Notes: generated from the sequence alone by a model not told the origin. 64,000 bases of DNA from Pseudomonas sp. R-28-1W-6 (GCF_009799925.1 NZ_WELK01000004.1:310001-374000), one strand, 5' to 3'. Positions 49,764-59,872 are shown, numbered from the stretch's first letter. A program made the numbers and translations.

Positions 49764-49853
49764 ATGAGCATTCTCGACGGGGTGTCCTTAGGCCTAGCCG
49801 CGGGACTTTTTATTTATCTGCTGGTCGCGCTGCTGCGCGCCGAGCGTAGCTAG
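49764..49853 (+). CDS. kdpF: KdpF, small accessory subunit of Kdp K+-ATPase
   Basis: 29-aa single-helix peptide, [20 protein letters not shown] then VALLRAERS, which stabilises the KdpFABC complex. AGGAG stands 8 bases upstream. Length and the [15 protein letters not shown] end are typical of KdpF. It is 8 bases before kdpA and is the first gene of the operon. Confidence 0.93.
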   Translation: MSILDGVSLGLAAGLFIYLLVALLRAERS

Positions 49854-49861
49854 GGGGCGTC

Positions 49862-51562
49862 ATGCAAGTCCAAGACTACTGGCTGATCCTGGCCTTCTTC
49901 GTGCTGGTGCTGCTGCCGGCGCCGTTTCTCGGGCGCTACTTCTACCGCGCGATGGAAGGGCAGAAGACTCTGCTGAGCCCGATCTTCCAGCCCATCGAGC
50001 GCCTCTGTTACCGCCTGGCCGGCATCGACAGCCAGGCCGAGCAGGACTGGAAGACCTACAGCCTGGCGCTGCTGGCCTTCACCCTGGCCAGCCTGCTGGC
50101 GCTGTTCGCCATCCTCATGCTGCAAGGCGTGCTGCCGCTCAACCCGCAAGGGATGGCCGGCCTGGAGTGGACCCTGGCGTTCAACACCGCGGTGAGCTTC
50201 GTCACCAACACCAACTGGCAGGCCTACAGCGGCGAGGCGGCGCTCAGCTACTTCAGCCAGATGGTCGGCCTGACGGTACAAAACTTCGTCAGCCCGGCGG
50301 TCGGCCTGGCCGTGCTGGTGGTGTTCTGCCGCGGCATCGCCCGCCGTTCGAGCAACAGCGTCGGCAACTTCTGGGTCGATCTGACCCGCGCCACCCTCTA
50401 CGGCCTGCTGCCGCTGTGCCTGGTGCTGGCGCTGCTGCTGGTCTGGCAGGGGGTTCCGCAAACCTTCCTCGAGTACGTCACCGCGCACACCCTGTCGGGT
50501 GCTGATCAGGTCGTACCGCTCGGCCCGGCGGCCAGCCAGATCGCCATCAAGCAGCTCGGCACCAACGGTGGCGGCTTCTTCGGCGTCAACTCGGCGCACC
50601 CGTTCGAGAACCCCACGGCCTGGAGCAACCTGTTCGAGGTGGCATCGATCATCCTGATCCCGGTGGCCCTGCTGTTCACCTTCGGCCACTACGTCAAGGA
50701 CCTGCGCCAGAGTCGCGCGCTGCTGGCCAGCATGCTGATCCTGTTCGTCGCAGGCCTCGCCATGACCCTGTGGGCCGAATACCAGCCGAACCCGGCCCTG
50801 GCCGCACTGCCGATCGAGCAGGTCGGTTCGCTGGAAGGCAAGGAAAGCCGCTTCGGCACCGCCGCCTCGGCCCTCTGGGCGGTGACCACCACGGCCGCCT
50901 CCAATGGCTCGGTCAACGCCATGCACGACAGCTTCAGCGCCATCGGCGGGATGCTGCCGATGTTCAACATGATGCTCGGCGAGATCATCTTCGGCGGTGT
51001 CGGCGCCGGCCTGTACGGCATGCTGCTGTTCGTCCTGATCGCGGTGTTCCTCGCCGGCCTGATGATCGGCCGCACCCCGGAATACCTCGGCAAGAAGCTG
51101 GAAGCCAAGGAAGTCCGCCTGCTGGTCGCCACCCTGCTGGTGATGCCGGTCGGTGTGCTGGTGCTCGGCGCCCTGGCCGCCAGCCTGTCGGTCCCGGCGG
51201 CCTCGGTGAGCAATCCCGGTGCCCACGGTTTCAGCCAGATCCTCTACGCCTACACCTCGGGTAGCGCCAACAACGGCTCGGCCTTCGCTGGCTTCGGCGC
51301 CAACACGCCGTATCACAACCTGATGCTCGGCCTGGCCATGCTGATCGGCCGCTTCGGCTACATCCTGCCGATCCTCGCCATCGCCGGCAGCCTGGCGGCG
51401 AAGAAGCGCGCACCGCTGGGCAGCAACAGCTTCCCGACCCACGGCCCGCTGTTCGTCACCCTGCTGACCTTGACCATCCTGCTGGTCGGTGGCCTGACCT
51501 TCCTGCCGGCACTGGCCCTGGGCCCGATCGCCGAGCACCTGACCCTGTTCCAGGGCTTCTAA
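49862..51562 (+). CDS. kdpA: KdpA, K+-translocating subunit
   Basis: 566-aa membrane subunit of the SKT (Trk-like) superfamily that binds and conducts K+. Four P-loop repeats with selectivity-filter glycines are visible: [47 protein letters not shown] and [17 protein letters not shown]. About ten hydrophobic helices. It works with KdpB (ATPase), KdpC and KdpF in high-affinity K+ uptake, normally made only at low K+. kdpB follows after 9 bases. Confidence 0.97.
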   Translation: MQVQDYWLILAFFVLVLLPAPFLGRYFYRAMEGQKTLLSPIFQPIERLCYRLAGIDSQAEQDWKTYSLALLAFTLASLLALFAILMLQGVLPLNPQGMAGLEWTLAFNTAVSFVTNTNWQAYSGEAALSYFSQMVGLTVQNFVSPAVGLAVLVVFCRGIARRSSNSVGNFWVDLTRATLYGLLPLCLVLALLLVWQGVPQTFLEYVTAHTLSGADQVVPLGPAASQIAIKQLGTNGGGFFGVNSAHPFENPTAWSNLFEVASIILIPVALLFTFGHYVKDLRQSRALLASMLILFVAGLAMTLWAEYQPNPALAALPIEQVGSLEGKESRFGTAASALWAVTTTAASNGSVNAMHDSFSAIGGMLPMFNMMLGEIIFGGVGAGLYGMLLFVLIAVFLAGLMIGRTPEYLGKKLEAKEVRLLVATLLVMPVGVLVLGALAASLSVPAASVSNPGAHGFSQILYAYTSGSANNGSAFAGFGANTPYHNLMLGLAMLIGRFGYILPILAIAGSLAAKKRAPLGSNSFPTHGPLFVTLLTLTILLVGGLTFLPALALGPIAEHLTLFQGF

Positions 51563-51571
51563 GGGAGAACC

Positions 51572-53638
51572 ATGATGAACGCCCGTACCCAACCTGAAAG
51601 CAAGGCGCTGAAAAGCGCCAAGCACCAGCCGAAAACCGCCTTCGCCGTGTTGTGGCAACCCGCACTGCGCCAGGCTTTCGTCAAGCTCGATCCGCGCCAG
51701 TTGCAACGCGCGCCGGTGATGCTGGTGGTCGAACTGACGGCCATTCTCACCACCGTGCTGTGCTTCATCCCCAACCCGGCCGTTTCGGTCGGCCTGGCCG
51801 TGCAGATCGCCCTGTGGCTGTGGTTCACCGTGCTGTTCGCCAACTTCGCCGAGGCCCTCGCCGAGGGCCGTGGCAAGGCCCGCGCCGACAGCCTCAAGGC
51901 TGGTAGTCAGGGCCTCACCGCCCGCCGTCAGGCCCTGCCGGGGCAGTACCAGGCGGTGGCCGCCAGCAGCCTGCGTCGAGGCGACATCGTGCGGGTCGAG
52001 GCCGGCGAGCTGATTCCCGGCGACGGCGAGGTCATCGAAGGCATCGCCGCGGTCAACGAAGCGGCCATCACCGGCGAATCCGCACCGGTGATCCGCGAGT
52101 CCGGTGGCGACCGTTCGGCCGTGACCAGCAACACCCGCGTGGTGTCCGACTGGCTGCTGGTCAAGATCACCGCCAACCCGGGCGAGTCGACCCTGGACCG
52201 GATGATCGCCCTGGTCGAAGGCGCCAAGCGGCAGAAGACCCCCAACGAAGTGGCGCTGGACATCCTGCTGATCGGCCTGACCCTGATCTTCCTGCTGGTG
52301 GTGGCGACCCTGCAGCCGTTCGCCCGCTATGCCGGTGGCGACCTGCCGCTGGTGTATCTGGTGGCACTGCTGGTGACCCTGATCCCGACCACCATCGGCG
52401 GCCTGCTCTCGGCCATCGGCATCGCCGGCATGGACCGCCTGGTGCGCCTCAACGTGATCGCCAAGTCCGGCCGTGCGGTGGAAGCCGCCGGGGACGTGCA
52501 CGTGCTGCTGCTGGACAAGACCGGCACCATCACCTTCGGCAACCGGCGCTGCAGCGCGATGATCAAGGCGCCGGGGGTGTCCGCCAAGGATCTGACGGAA
52601 GCGGCCCTGCTGGCCTCGCTGGCCGATGACACCGCCGAAGGCAAGTCGATCGTCGAGTACCTGCGGGCCTTGAGCCCGATGCAGGAGCCGCAGCGCAGCG
52701 CGATCAAGTCGATTGCCTTCAGCGCCGAGACCCGCCTGTCCGGTGCCGACTGGAATGGCCACAGCTACCGCAAGGGTGCGGTGGATGCGGTGCTCGATTA
52801 CCTCAACCTGAGTCGCGACGAGGTGCCGACCGCGCTGGCCCGCGAGATCGAGAAGATCGCCCAGAGCGGTGGCACGCCCTTGCTGGTGGCCGGCGATGGT
52901 CGCCTGCTGGGCGCCATCCATCTCAAGGACGTGGTCAAGCCGGGCATCCGTGAGCGTTTCGCCGAGCTGCGCGCCATGGGCATCCGCACCGTGATGGTCA
53001 CCGGCGACAACCCGCTGACCGCCGCCGCCATCGCCGCCGAAGCCGGCGTCGATGACCTGATCGCCGAAGCCACGCCGGAGAAGAAACTGCAACGCATCCG
53101 TTCCGAGCAGGCCGAAGGCAAGATGGTTGCCATGTGCGGTGACGGGGCCAACGACGCGCCGGCGCTGGCCCAGGCCGACGTCGGCCTGGCGATGAACGAC
53201 GGTACCCAGGCCGCCCGCGAGGCCGCCAACCTGGTCGATCTGGACAGCGACCCGACCAAGCTGCTCGACGTGGTGCAGGTGGGCAAGGAGCTGCTGGTGA
53301 CCCGTGGCGCGCTGACCACCTTCTCGGTGGCCAACGACGTGGCCAAGTACTTCGCCATCCTGCCGGCGCTGTTCGCCGGCATCTACCCGCAGCTCGGCGC
53401 GCTCAACCTGATGCAGCTGCACAGCCCGCAGAGCGCGATTCTCTCGGCCATCGTGTTCAACGCGCTGATCATCGTCGCCCTGATTCCTCTGGCCCTGCGC
53501 GGGGTACGGGTGCAGGCGCTGGATGCCGCCAGCCTGTTGCGGCGCAACCTGCTGATCTACGGCCTGGGCGGCCTGCTGGCGCCCTTTGTCGGGATCAAGC
53601 TGATCGATGTGCTGCTGGTGGCCGTCGGGCTGGTGTGA
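51572..53638 (+). CDS. kdpB: KdpB, P-type ATPase subunit
   Basis: 688-aa P-type ATPase subunit driving K+ uptake. Phosphorylated Asp D315 in [16 protein letters not shown] at 167-170, whose Ser corresponds to the inhibitory phosphorylation site of E. coli KdpB S162; hinge motif [30 protein letters not shown]. Helices near [20 protein letters not shown] are the intramembrane K+ site. ATG ATG gives two possible starts (51572 or 51575) after GGGAGAACC. The 58-base gap before kdpC contains a hairpin. Confidence 0.97.
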   Translation: MMNARTQPESKALKSAKHQPKTAFAVLWQPALRQAFVKLDPRQLQRAPVMLVVELTAILTTVLCFIPNPAVSVGLAVQIALWLWFTVLFANFAEALAEGRGKARADSLKAGSQGLTARRQALPGQYQAVAASSLRRGDIVRVEAGELIPGDGEVIEGIAAVNEAAITGESAPVIRESGGDRSAVTSNTRVVSDWLLVKITANPGESTLDRMIALVEGAKRQKTPNEVALDILLIGLTLIFLLVVATLQPFARYAGGDLPLVYLVALLVTLIPTTIGGLLSAIGIAGMDRLVRLNVIAKSGRAVEAAGDVHVLLLDKTGTITFGNRRCSAMIKAPGVSAKDLTEAALLASLADDTAEGKSIVEYLRALSPMQEPQRSAIKSIAFSAETRLSGADWNGHSYRKGAVDAVLDYLNLSRDEVPTALAREIEKIAQSGGTPLLVAGDGRLLGAIHLKDVVKPGIRERFAELRAMGIRTVMVTGDNPLTAAAIAAEAGVDDLIAEATPEKKLQRIRSEQAEGKMVAMCGDGANDAPALAQADVGLAMNDGTQAAREAANLVDLDSDPTKLLDVVQVGKELLVTRGALTTFSVANDVAKYFAILPALFAGIYPQLGALNLMQLHSPQSAILSAIVFNALIIVALIPLALRGVRVQALDAASLLRRNLLIYGLGGLLAPFVGIKLIDVLLVAVGLV

Positions 53639-53646
53639 AGCTGCTC

Positions 53647-53669
53647 CCCCTCTCCCAAGGGGAGAGGGG
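53647..53669 (+). other. Hairpin between kdpB and kdpC
   Basis: CCCCTCTCCC (53647-53656) pairs with GGGAGAGGGG (53660-53669) around AAG. It is a pyrimidine/purine-type palindrome similar to repeats seen between genes in many Pseudomonas and Xanthomonas. It may reduce kdpC-kdpE expression relative to kdpFAB. Confidence 0.7.
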
Positions 53670-53696
53670 ACTCGTCAACGAATTCGGAGAGTCATC

Positions 53697-54263
53697 ATGT
53701 TCAAGCAAATCCGCCCAGCCCTCAGCGTGCTGGCGTTCATGACCCTGGTCACCGGTGTCGCCTATCCGCTGGCCGTCACCGCCATTGCCCAGCTGGCGTT
53801 CCCCGAGCAGGCCAATGGCAGCCTGATCACCGATGCTCAAGGCGAGGTACGCGGCAGCCGCCTGCTGGCGCAGAACTTCGAGGGTACCCAGTGGTTCCAG
53901 CCGCGCCCGTCGGCGGCCGGCTTCGCCACCGTGTCCAGCGGCGCGAGCAACCTGGCACCGAGCAACCCGGCACTGGCCGAACGCATCGCCAAGGACGCCC
54001 AGCGTCTGTCGGGCGAAGGGCAGGGGCCGGTGCCGATGCAGCTGGTCACCACCTCGGCCAGCGGCCTCGACCCGCACCTGTCGCCGGCCGCGGCGCGCTT
54101 CCAGATCGCCCGCATCGCCGAAGCGCGCGGTATTTCGGCGGGCAGTCTGGAGCGCTTGGTGGAGCAGCACGTGGAACAGCCGCTGGTGGGGCCGACCGTG
54201 GTCAACGTGCTGGCGCTCAACCTGGCCCTGGCCGACAATCGCGCCATTGCCCAAGCCGAGTAA
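53697..54263 (+). CDS. kdpC: KdpC, K+-ATPase subunit
   Basis: 188-aa subunit with one N-terminal membrane helix (about 8-34, [20 protein letters not shown]) and a periplasmic domain that raises ATP affinity or couples the complex. Typical motifs: [51 protein letters not shown] and [23 protein letters not shown]. Start at 53697 with CGGAGA upstream. Four bases separate its stop from the kdpD start. Confidence 0.96.
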   Translation: MFKQIRPALSVLAFMTLVTGVAYPLAVTAIAQLAFPEQANGSLITDAQGEVRGSRLLAQNFEGTQWFQPRPSAAGFATVSSGASNLAPSNPALAERIAKDAQRLSGEGQGPVPMQLVTTSASGLDPHLSPAAARFQIARIAEARGISAGSLERLVEQHVEQPLVGPTVVNVLALNLALADNRAIAQAE

Positions 54264-54267
54264 GTTC

Positions 54268-56922
54268 ATGAGTGATGCCGCCCGCGCCGATGCCCTGCTG
54301 GCCGACATGCCCCGCGAGGGGCGCGGCCGGCTGAAAGTCTTTCTCGGTGCGGCGCCCGGCGTGGGCAAGACCTTCGCCATGCTGCAGGCGGCGCAGGCGC
54401 AATTGCGCCAGGGCGTCGACCTGCGTGCCGGGGTGGTCGAGACCCACGGCCGCGCGGAAACCGAGGCGATGCTCGCCGGTCTGCCGCAGCAGCCTCTGCG
54501 CCGCCTGGAATACCGCGGCGTGCTGATGAACGAGATGGATCTCGACGGCATCCTGGCCCAGCCGCCCAAGCTGGTGCTGGTGGATGAGCTGGCCCACAGC
54601 AACGCGCCGGGCAGTCGGCACAGCAAGCGCTGGCAGGACGTGCAGGAACTGCTCGACGCCGGCATCGACGTCTATACCACGGTCAACGTGCAGCACCTGG
54701 AGGCGCTGAATGATCAGGTGCGCGACATCACCGGCGTGCAGGTACGCGAGACCCTGCCGGACTGGGTGCTGCAGGAAGCCGACGAGATCCTGCTGATCGA
54801 CCTGCCGCCGCGCGAGCTGCTGGAGCGCCTGCGCGAAGGCAAGGTGTACGTGCCGGAGCAGGCGCGCGCGGCCATCGATGCCTTCTTCAGCCAGACCAAC
54901 CTCACCGCCCTGCGCGAGTTGGCCATGCAGACCGCCGCCGCGCGGGTCGACGCCGATCTCAACCGCCGTTACCGCCTGCAGGGCCAGGAGGCGCCGAGCG
55001 TGCGCGGGCGGCTGCTGCTCGGCATCGACGGCGATGCCCAGGCCGAACGCCTGGTGCGGCATGCCAGCCGGGTGGCCGAGCGCCGGCATCTGCCCTGGTC
55101 GGTGGTGCATGTGGATACCGGCGGCGAGCGCGACGAGCAGCGCCTGAGCAACCTGCAGGCGGCCCAGCAACTGGCCGAACGCCTGGGTGGCGAGGTGGTC
55201 AGCCTGCGCGGCGGGGAAGTGGCCCGCACCCTGATTGAACACGCCCGCGAACGCCGCGCCAGCCTGATCCTGGTCGGCCGCAGCCGTCAGCGCCTGCGCC
55301 GCCGCTGGTTCGGCCGCGGCCTGGCCGAACGCTTGTTGGCCAGGGGCAAGGGCCTGGAGATAAGCGTGCTGGATGGCGAGGCGGACCAGGCCCTGCCGAT
55401 GCCGCGCACGCGCCAACCACTGGCCTGGCGCGACTACCTGCTGGCCTTGCTGGCTACTGCCGGCGCGACGGCCATTGCCCTGGGGTTGTCCCGGGTGCTG
55501 GAGCTGCCGAACATCTCCCTGATCTTCCTCGCCGCCGTGCTGGTGGTGGCGGTGCGCAGCAGCCTGGGCCCGGCCCTGGCCTGCGCCGGGCTGTCGTTCC
55601 TGGCCTACAACTTCCTGTTCATTCCGCCGACCTTCACCCTGCTCATCGAGCGCCAGCAGGATGTGCTGACCCTGCTGTTCTTCCTGCTGATGGCCGGGCT
55701 GACCGGCAATCTGGCCAGCCGCCAGCGCCGCCAGTTGCAGGCCCTGCGCCAGACCCAGGCGGAAACCACGGCGCTGCTGGAACTGTCGCGCAAGCTGACC
55801 GCCGCCACCGACCGCCAGGCCGTGCTGGCGGCGGCGCTGCAGCAGTTCGCCCTGTGGCACGAGGTGGAGGTCAGCCTGCTGGCGCGCAGCACGGACGGCG
55901 TGTGGAAGGTCGAGGCCGGCGTGCAGCGCCTGCTCGCCGAACAGGAGCGCGCCGCCGCCGACTGGTCCTGGCAGCACGGCCAGCCGGCCGGCCTGGGCAC
56001 CGGCACCCTGCCGGGCGGGCGCTGGTGGTGGTGGCCTTTGTCCGGCGAGGAGGGGCCGCTGGCCCTGCTCGGCGTCAGCCCCAGGGATGGCCGGCCGCTG
56101 CCGCCGGAGCAGCGCCGCCTGATTGCCGCCCTCGGCCAGCCGCTGGCCCAGGCCCTGGAGCGCGCGCAACTGGCCGAGGATCTGGAAGCCGCACGCCTGC
56201 ACGGGCAGACCGAGGAGCTGCGCAGTGCGCTGCTGGCCTCGGTGTCCCATGACCTGCGCACGCCGCTGACCGCCATGCGCGGCTCGATCGACAGCCTGCT
56301 GGCCCTCGGCGAGCAGATCCCCCTGGCCGACCGCCGCGAGTTGCTCGAAGGCACCCGCGACGAGGCCGAACGCCTCGACCGCTATATCCAGAACCTGCTG
56401 GACATGACCCGCCTCGGCCATGGCGGCCTGAAGCTGGCGCGCGACTGGGTGGCGCCGGCCGACATAGTCGCCAGCGCCGTGCAACGCCTGCGTCCGGTGC
56501 TGGCACCGCTGCGGGTCGAGGTGGTGATCCCCGGCGAGCTGCCGCTGCTGTATGTGCATGCGGCGCTGATCGAACAGGCGCTGGTCAATGTGCTGGAGAA
56601 CGCCGCGCGCTTCTCGCCGAGCCAGGGCCGCCTGCGCGTGGCCGTGGAGGCGGATGGCGCCGAGCTGCGCTTCGCCGTCAGCGACCAGGGCCCGGGGATT
56701 CCCGAGCACGAACGGGAGAAGATCTTCGACATGTTCTACACCGCGGCGCGCGGCGATCGTGGCGGCCAGGGCACCGGCCTGGGCCTGGCGATCTGCCAGG
56801 GCATGCTCGGCGCCCACGGCGGGCGGGTCACGGTGGGCGAGGGCCTGGAAGGCCGCGGCGCAACCCTGACCCTGCACTTGCCGCTGCACCCGCAACCCTT
56901 GCCGGAAGATGAATCCGCATGA
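54268..56922 (+). CDS. kdpD: KdpD, osmosensitive K+ sensor histidine kinase
   Basis: 884-aa sensor kinase. N-terminal KdpD domain with Walker-A-like GAAPGVGKT at 27-35 and LVDELAHSNAPGSRHSKRWQD-like region; a USP-like domain (about 245-370, LLLGIDGDAQAERLVRH); four transmembrane helices (about 395-485); a GAF-like segment; and the kinase core with H661 in SVSHDLRTPLTAM, N-box NVLENAARFSP, and G-boxes DQGPGIP and GTGLGLAICQG. It activates KdpE under low K+ or osmotic stress. Start ATG 54268. kdpE overlaps by 4 bases. Confidence 0.96.
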   Translation: MSDAARADALLADMPREGRGRLKVFLGAAPGVGKTFAMLQAAQAQLRQGVDLRAGVVETHGRAETEAMLAGLPQQPLRRLEYRGVLMNEMDLDGILAQPPKLVLVDELAHSNAPGSRHSKRWQDVQELLDAGIDVYTTVNVQHLEALNDQVRDITGVQVRETLPDWVLQEADEILLIDLPPRELLERLREGKVYVPEQARAAIDAFFSQTNLTALRELAMQTAAARVDADLNRRYRLQGQEAPSVRGRLLLGIDGDAQAERLVRHASRVAERRHLPWSVVHVDTGGERDEQRLSNLQAAQQLAERLGGEVVSLRGGEVARTLIEHARERRASLILVGRSRQRLRRRWFGRGLAERLLARGKGLEISVLDGEADQALPMPRTRQPLAWRDYLLALLATAGATAIALGLSRVLELPNISLIFLAAVLVVAVRSSLGPALACAGLSFLAYNFLFIPPTFTLLIERQQDVLTLLFFLLMAGLTGNLASRQRRQLQALRQTQAETTALLELSRKLTAATDRQAVLAAALQQFALWHEVEVSLLARSTDGVWKVEAGVQRLLAEQERAAADWSWQHGQPAGLGTGTLPGGRWWWWPLSGEEGPLALLGVSPRDGRPLPPEQRRLIAALGQPLAQALERAQLAEDLEAARLHGQTEELRSALLASVSHDLRTPLTAMRGSIDSLLALGEQIPLADRRELLEGTRDEAERLDRYIQNLLDMTRLGHGGLKLARDWVAPADIVASAVQRLRPVLAPLRVEVVIPGELPLLYVHAALIEQALVNVLENAARFSPSQGRLRVAVEADGAELRFAVSDQGPGIPEHEREKIFDMFYTAARGDRGGQGTGLGLAICQGMLGAHGGRVTVGEGLEGRGATLTLHLPLHPQPLPEDESA

Positions 56923-57611
56923 TGAGCAATCCCCCGACCATCCTGGTGATCGACGACGAAGCGCAGATCCGCAAGTTCCTGCGCATCAGCCTCAATGCCC
57001 AGGGCTACAAGGTGCTGGAAGGCGCCAATGGCGGCGAGGGCCTGGCCCAGGCTGCCCTGGGCAAGCCGGACCTGGTGGTGCTCGACCTCGGCCTGCCGGA
57101 CCTGGATGGCCAGCAGGTGCTGCGCGAACTGCGCGAGTGGTCGCAGGTGCCGGTGCTGGTGCTCTCGGTGCGCGCCGGCGAAGGCGAGAAGGTGCTGGCC
57201 CTGGACGGCGGCGCCAACGACTACGTGACCAAGCCGTTCGGCATCCAGGAGTTCCTCGCCAGGGTGCGGGTGCTGCTGCGCCAGGCCGGCAACGGCGAAC
57301 AGGCACAGGCGGTGGTCCATAGCGGACCGCTGAGCCTGGACTTCGCCTACCGCCGGGTGAGCCTGAACGGCGCGGAAGTCGCACTGACGCGAAAGGAATA
57401 CGCGGTGCTGGCCATGCTCGCCCGCCATCTGGGCCGGGTGGTGACCCAGCAGCAGCTGCTCAAGGACATCTGGGGCCCGACCCATGTCGAGGACAGCCAC
57501 TACCTGCGCGTGGTGGTCGGTCATCTGCGGCAGAAGCTCGGTGACGACCCCGCCGCGCCGCGTTTCATCGTCACCGAGGCGGGTGTGGGTTACCGCCTGC
57601 TGGAGCTGTAA
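56919..57611 (+). CDS. kdpE: KdpE, response regulator
   Basis: 230-aa OmpR-type response regulator that activates kdpFABC. Receiver domain with acidic pocket IDDEAQ (D12, D13), phosphorylated D56 in VVLDLGLPD, and K in VTKPFG; C-terminal winged helix with LTRKEYAVLAMLARHLGRVV and the GVGYRLLEL end. ATG ATG gives start 56919 (4-base overlap with kdpD) or 56922. Completes the Kdp operon, which ends at a hairpin before the convergent patatin gene. Confidence 0.96.
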   Translation: MMSNPPTILVIDDEAQIRKFLRISLNAQGYKVLEGANGGEGLAQAALGKPDLVVLDLGLPDLDGQQVLRELREWSQVPVLVLSVRAGEGEKVLALDGGANDYVTKPFGIQEFLARVRVLLRQAGNGEQAQAVVHSGPLSLDFAYRRVSLNGAEVALTRKEYAVLAMLARHLGRVVTQQQLLKDIWGPTHVEDSHYLRVVVGHLRQKLGDDPAAPRFIVTEAGVGYRLLEL

Positions 57612-57617
57612 GGACCC

Positions 57618-57655
57618 GGCGCAGTGCAGGTCCTGCCAGGCCTGCACCCTGCGCC
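57618..57655. terminator. Hairpin between convergent kdpE and patatin gene
   Basis: GGCGCAG plus TGCAGG (57618-57630) pair with CCTGCA plus CTGCGCC (57641-57655) with a 2-base bulge and a 10-base loop. No T-run. Sits 7 bases past the kdpE stop, so it is probably a bidirectional end for both genes. Confidence 0.6.
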
Positions 57656-57679
57656 GTAGAAGGTGGCTACGGCGGGAGG

Positions 57680-58684
57680 CTAGGGGTGCTCGCGTTCGTA
57701 GCGGTCCAGGGTGTCGCTGGCGATCTGCCGGCCGAGCATGATCAGCTCCGGCGCCTTGTGGAACTCGAAGAAGCGGCACACGCGCTTGGGGATGTTGATC
57801 AGGATGTCCGGCGGGTAGCCGGCGATCTTGTACTGGGTCAGCGAGGACTGCATGACTTCGAAGCTCTGGTTGACCAGTTCCAGCAGCGAGGCCGGGCCGA
57901 CAGTGCTCAGCACATGGGAGCTGCTGGCCGACTTGGGCGCGGCCTCTGCCGCGGTCTTGCGGCGGGGCGCGGGCGGTTCCAGCCAGGGGTTGGCCTCCAC
58001 CAGCAGCTCGCCTTCCTCCTCCTCGTCGACTTCGCGCTTGAGAAAGGGCAGGCGCGAGCTGAGCGAGCCCATCAGCTGGTCGACGCGGTTCTTGAATACC
58101 GCCGGGCGCTCGATCACCGGCAACTGGTACTGGTTCTGGTTCTGCGAGTTGAGGTTGACCGCGATGATCAGGTCGCAGTGGCTGGCCACCACCGGCACGA
58201 TCGGCAGCGGATTGAGCAGGCCTCCGTCGACCAGCATGCGGTTGCCCTGGGTGACCGGGGTGAACAGGCTGGGAATCGCCGCGGAGGCGCGCATGGCCTT
58301 GTGCAGGCAGCCTTCCTGGAACCAGATCTCCTGCTGGTTGGTCAGGTCGGTGGCCACCGCCGTGTAGGGGATCGCCAGGTCTTCGATGTCGATCTCGCCG
58401 ATGAGGTCGTGGATCTTGCCGAAGACCTTCTCGCCGCGGATCGCGCCAAGCCGGAAGCTCACATCGAGCAGGCGCAGCACGTCGAGGTAGTCCAGGCTCT
58501 CGGTCCACTCGCGGTATTCGCGCAGCTTGCCGGCGGCGTAGATGCCACCGACCACCGCGCCCATGGAGCAGCCGGCGACGCAGCCGATTTCATAACCGCG
58601 GGCTTCCAGCTCTTCGATCACGCCGATGTGCGCGTACCCGCGCGCGCCGCCGGAACCCAGTACCAGTGCGACTTTCTTGCTCAT
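57680..58684 (-). CDS. Patatin-like phospholipase (RssA-type)
   Basis: 334-aa cytoplasmic serine hydrolase of the patatin family. Oxyanion motif GSGGARGYAHIGVIEEL at residues 10-26, nucleophile S40 in AGCSMGAVVGG, and Asp D153 in VDGGLLNPLP, forming the catalytic dyad. Start at 58684 (MSKKVALVLGS) with GGGGAT upstream on the reverse strand; a longer frame is not family-like. An acidic stretch EEEEGELL and a Pro/Ala-rich linker lie near 240-275. Close to E. coli RssA in form. Likely hydrolyses acyl esters of lipids; substrate unknown. Confidence 0.9.
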   Translation of the reverse strand: MSKKVALVLGSGGARGYAHIGVIEELEARGYEIGCVAGCSMGAVVGGIYAAGKLREYREWTESLDYLDVLRLLDVSFRLGAIRGEKVFGKIHDLIGEIDIEDLAIPYTAVATDLTNQQEIWFQEGCLHKAMRASAAIPSLFTPVTQGNRMLVDGGLLNPLPIVPVVASHCDLIIAVNLNSQNQNQYQLPVIERPAVFKNRVDQLMGSLSSRLPFLKREVDEEEEGELLVEANPWLEPPAPRRKTAAEAAPKSASSSHVLSTVGPASLLELVNQSFEVMQSSLTQYKIAGYPPDILINIPKRVCRFFEFHKAPELIMLGRQIASDTLDRYEREHP

Positions 58685-58851
58685 TGCCAATCCCCATACG
58701 CATACCCTGAACATACCTGCGCCGCAGCGTGGCGCCAAGGCCGCATTTGCTAGACTCTTGCCTGGCGGTTCGCCATCCTGGCGCCCGCCGAAGATTTGCG
58801 GCACCCTGCGCCGGATTTCGGCCGCGCCCTGTGCCCGGGAGCGCCTGTGAA

Positions 58852-58893
58852 GTGGCGCATATGGCGCCACGCGACTGCCGCAACCTGCGGCAG
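58852..58893. repeat. Two adjacent hairpins in the divergent patatin/lipoprotein gap
   Basis: GTGGCGC/GCGCCAC (58852-58870, loop ATATG) and CTGCCGCA/TGCGGCAG (58875-58893, loop ACC) sit 4 bases apart, 73-114 bases before the small lipoprotein. Both are perfect. No T-run. The remaining 281-base gap shows no gene. Role unknown. Confidence 0.6.
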
Positions 58894-58965
58894 CATACGG
58901 ATTGCTCAGGCACTTTTTTGCGCTGCAGTACTCCATAAGACACTTGTCGTTCAGGAGCATCATCC

Positions 58966-59250
58966 ATGAAGAAACTCACTTTGCTGGCGCTGCTGGTCGT
59001 GTTGGTCAGCGGCTGCGCCGGGGCAAACAAGACCGCCTACCGTGACAGCTGCGCCAACCAGCTGGATGCCGCCTGGCGCGAACTGGATCTGGCCAAGGCC
59101 GAAGGCTTTGCCGGCACGGTCAGCTACTCCAAGGCCCTGTCGCTGCTGACCGGAGCCAAGACCCAGCAGCAGTTCGAGGCCTTCGAGGGCTGTGCGGCCA
59201 AGGCGCAGAAGGCCCGCTTCTACATCCGCGAGTCGCGTGCCGGGCGTTGA
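58966..59250 (+). CDS. Small lipoprotein, 94 aa
   Basis: Short protein with a lipoprotein signal: MKKLTLLALLVVLVSGC with the lipobox LVSGC and Cys at residue 17; the +2 Ala predicts outer-membrane sorting. The mature part (about 78 residues) is helical and charged, with two more cysteines (SCANQLDAAWREL, FEGCAAKAQK) that could form a disulfide. CAGGAG is 10 bases before ATG. I do not recognise the family; I recall similar small proteins in Pseudomonas. It is followed after 13 bases by the flavin reductase gene. Confidence 0.85.
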   Translation: MKKLTLLALLVVLVSGCAGANKTAYRDSCANQLDAAWRELDLAKAEGFAGTVSYSKALSLLTGAKTQQQFEAFEGCAAKAQKARFYIRESRAGR

Positions 59251-59263
59251 GGTGGAGAACTGA

Positions 59264-59872
59264 ATGCTGCTCGATTTCAGCAGTCTGAGCGCACTGGAGG
59301 CCTATCGCTGGCTCGCGGCCACGGTCACGCCGCGGCCGATTGCCTGGGTTTCCAGCCTGTCCCGGGACGGCGTCAGCAACCTGGCGCCGTTCAGCTTCTT
59401 CCAGGTGATCAGCGACGACCCGCCGAGCCTGATGATCAATGTCGGCTCGCGCGACGACGGCAGTCTCAAGGACACCCTGCGCAATGTGCAGGACACCGGC
59501 GAACTGGTGATCCAGCTGGTGTCCTTCGCCCAGGCCGAGGCGATGAATGCCAGTGCCGCACAGCTGCCCCACGGCGTCAGCGAGTTCGAGCGCTGCGCCA
59601 TCGCCAGCACGCCGTCGCAGCGAGTGCGCCCGCCGCGGGTGGCCGCGGCGCCGGTGGCCTTCGAATGCCGCCTGCTGGAGGTGCAGCCGTTCCCGCGGGC
59701 CACACCCAACTGCCACCTGATCTTCGTCGAGGTGCTGCTGGCACATATCGATGACGCCGTGCTCGGCGAGCAGGGGCGCATCGATCCGCAGCGCCTGGAC
59801 CTGGTCGGCCGCCTGGGCGGCAGCCAGTATTGCCGCACCCGCGAGCTGTTCAGCCTGCAGCGGCCGGGCTAG
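59264..59872 (+). CDS. Flavin reductase family protein
   Basis: 202-aa FMN-binding protein of the flavin reductase-like split-barrel family. AATVTPRPIAWVSSLSRDGVSNLAPFSFFQVIS is the FMN-binding N-terminal region, LVIQLVSFAQAEAMNASAAQLPHGVSEFER continues the family pattern, and HLIFVEVLLAHIDDAVL ends the barrel. GGTGGAGAACTGA precedes the ATG. Substrate unknown; probably a stand-alone oxidoreductase. Its TAG shares the CTAG palindrome with the stop of the opposing ATPase gene. Confidence 0.88.
   Translation: MLLDFSSLSALEAYRWLAATVTPRPIAWVSSLSRDGVSNLAPFSFFQVISDDPPSLMINVGSRDDGSLKDTLRNVQDTGELVIQLVSFAQAEAMNASAAQLPHGVSEFERCAIASTPSQRVRPPRVAAAPVAFECRLLEVQPFPRATPNCHLIFVEVLLAHIDDAVLGEQGRIDPQRLDLVGRLGGSQYCRTRELFSLQRPG

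Noticed and set aside
49850..53422. 1190-codon reverse open frame opposite kdpA and kdpB
   Set aside because: Antisense shadow of high third-position GC; low-complexity His/Gln/Gly/Ala content and no motif. KdpA and KdpB are unmistakable on the forward strand.
54217..56895. 892-codon reverse open frame opposite kdpD
   Set aside because: Same shadow pattern; no ribosome site; KdpD motifs are intact on the forward strand.
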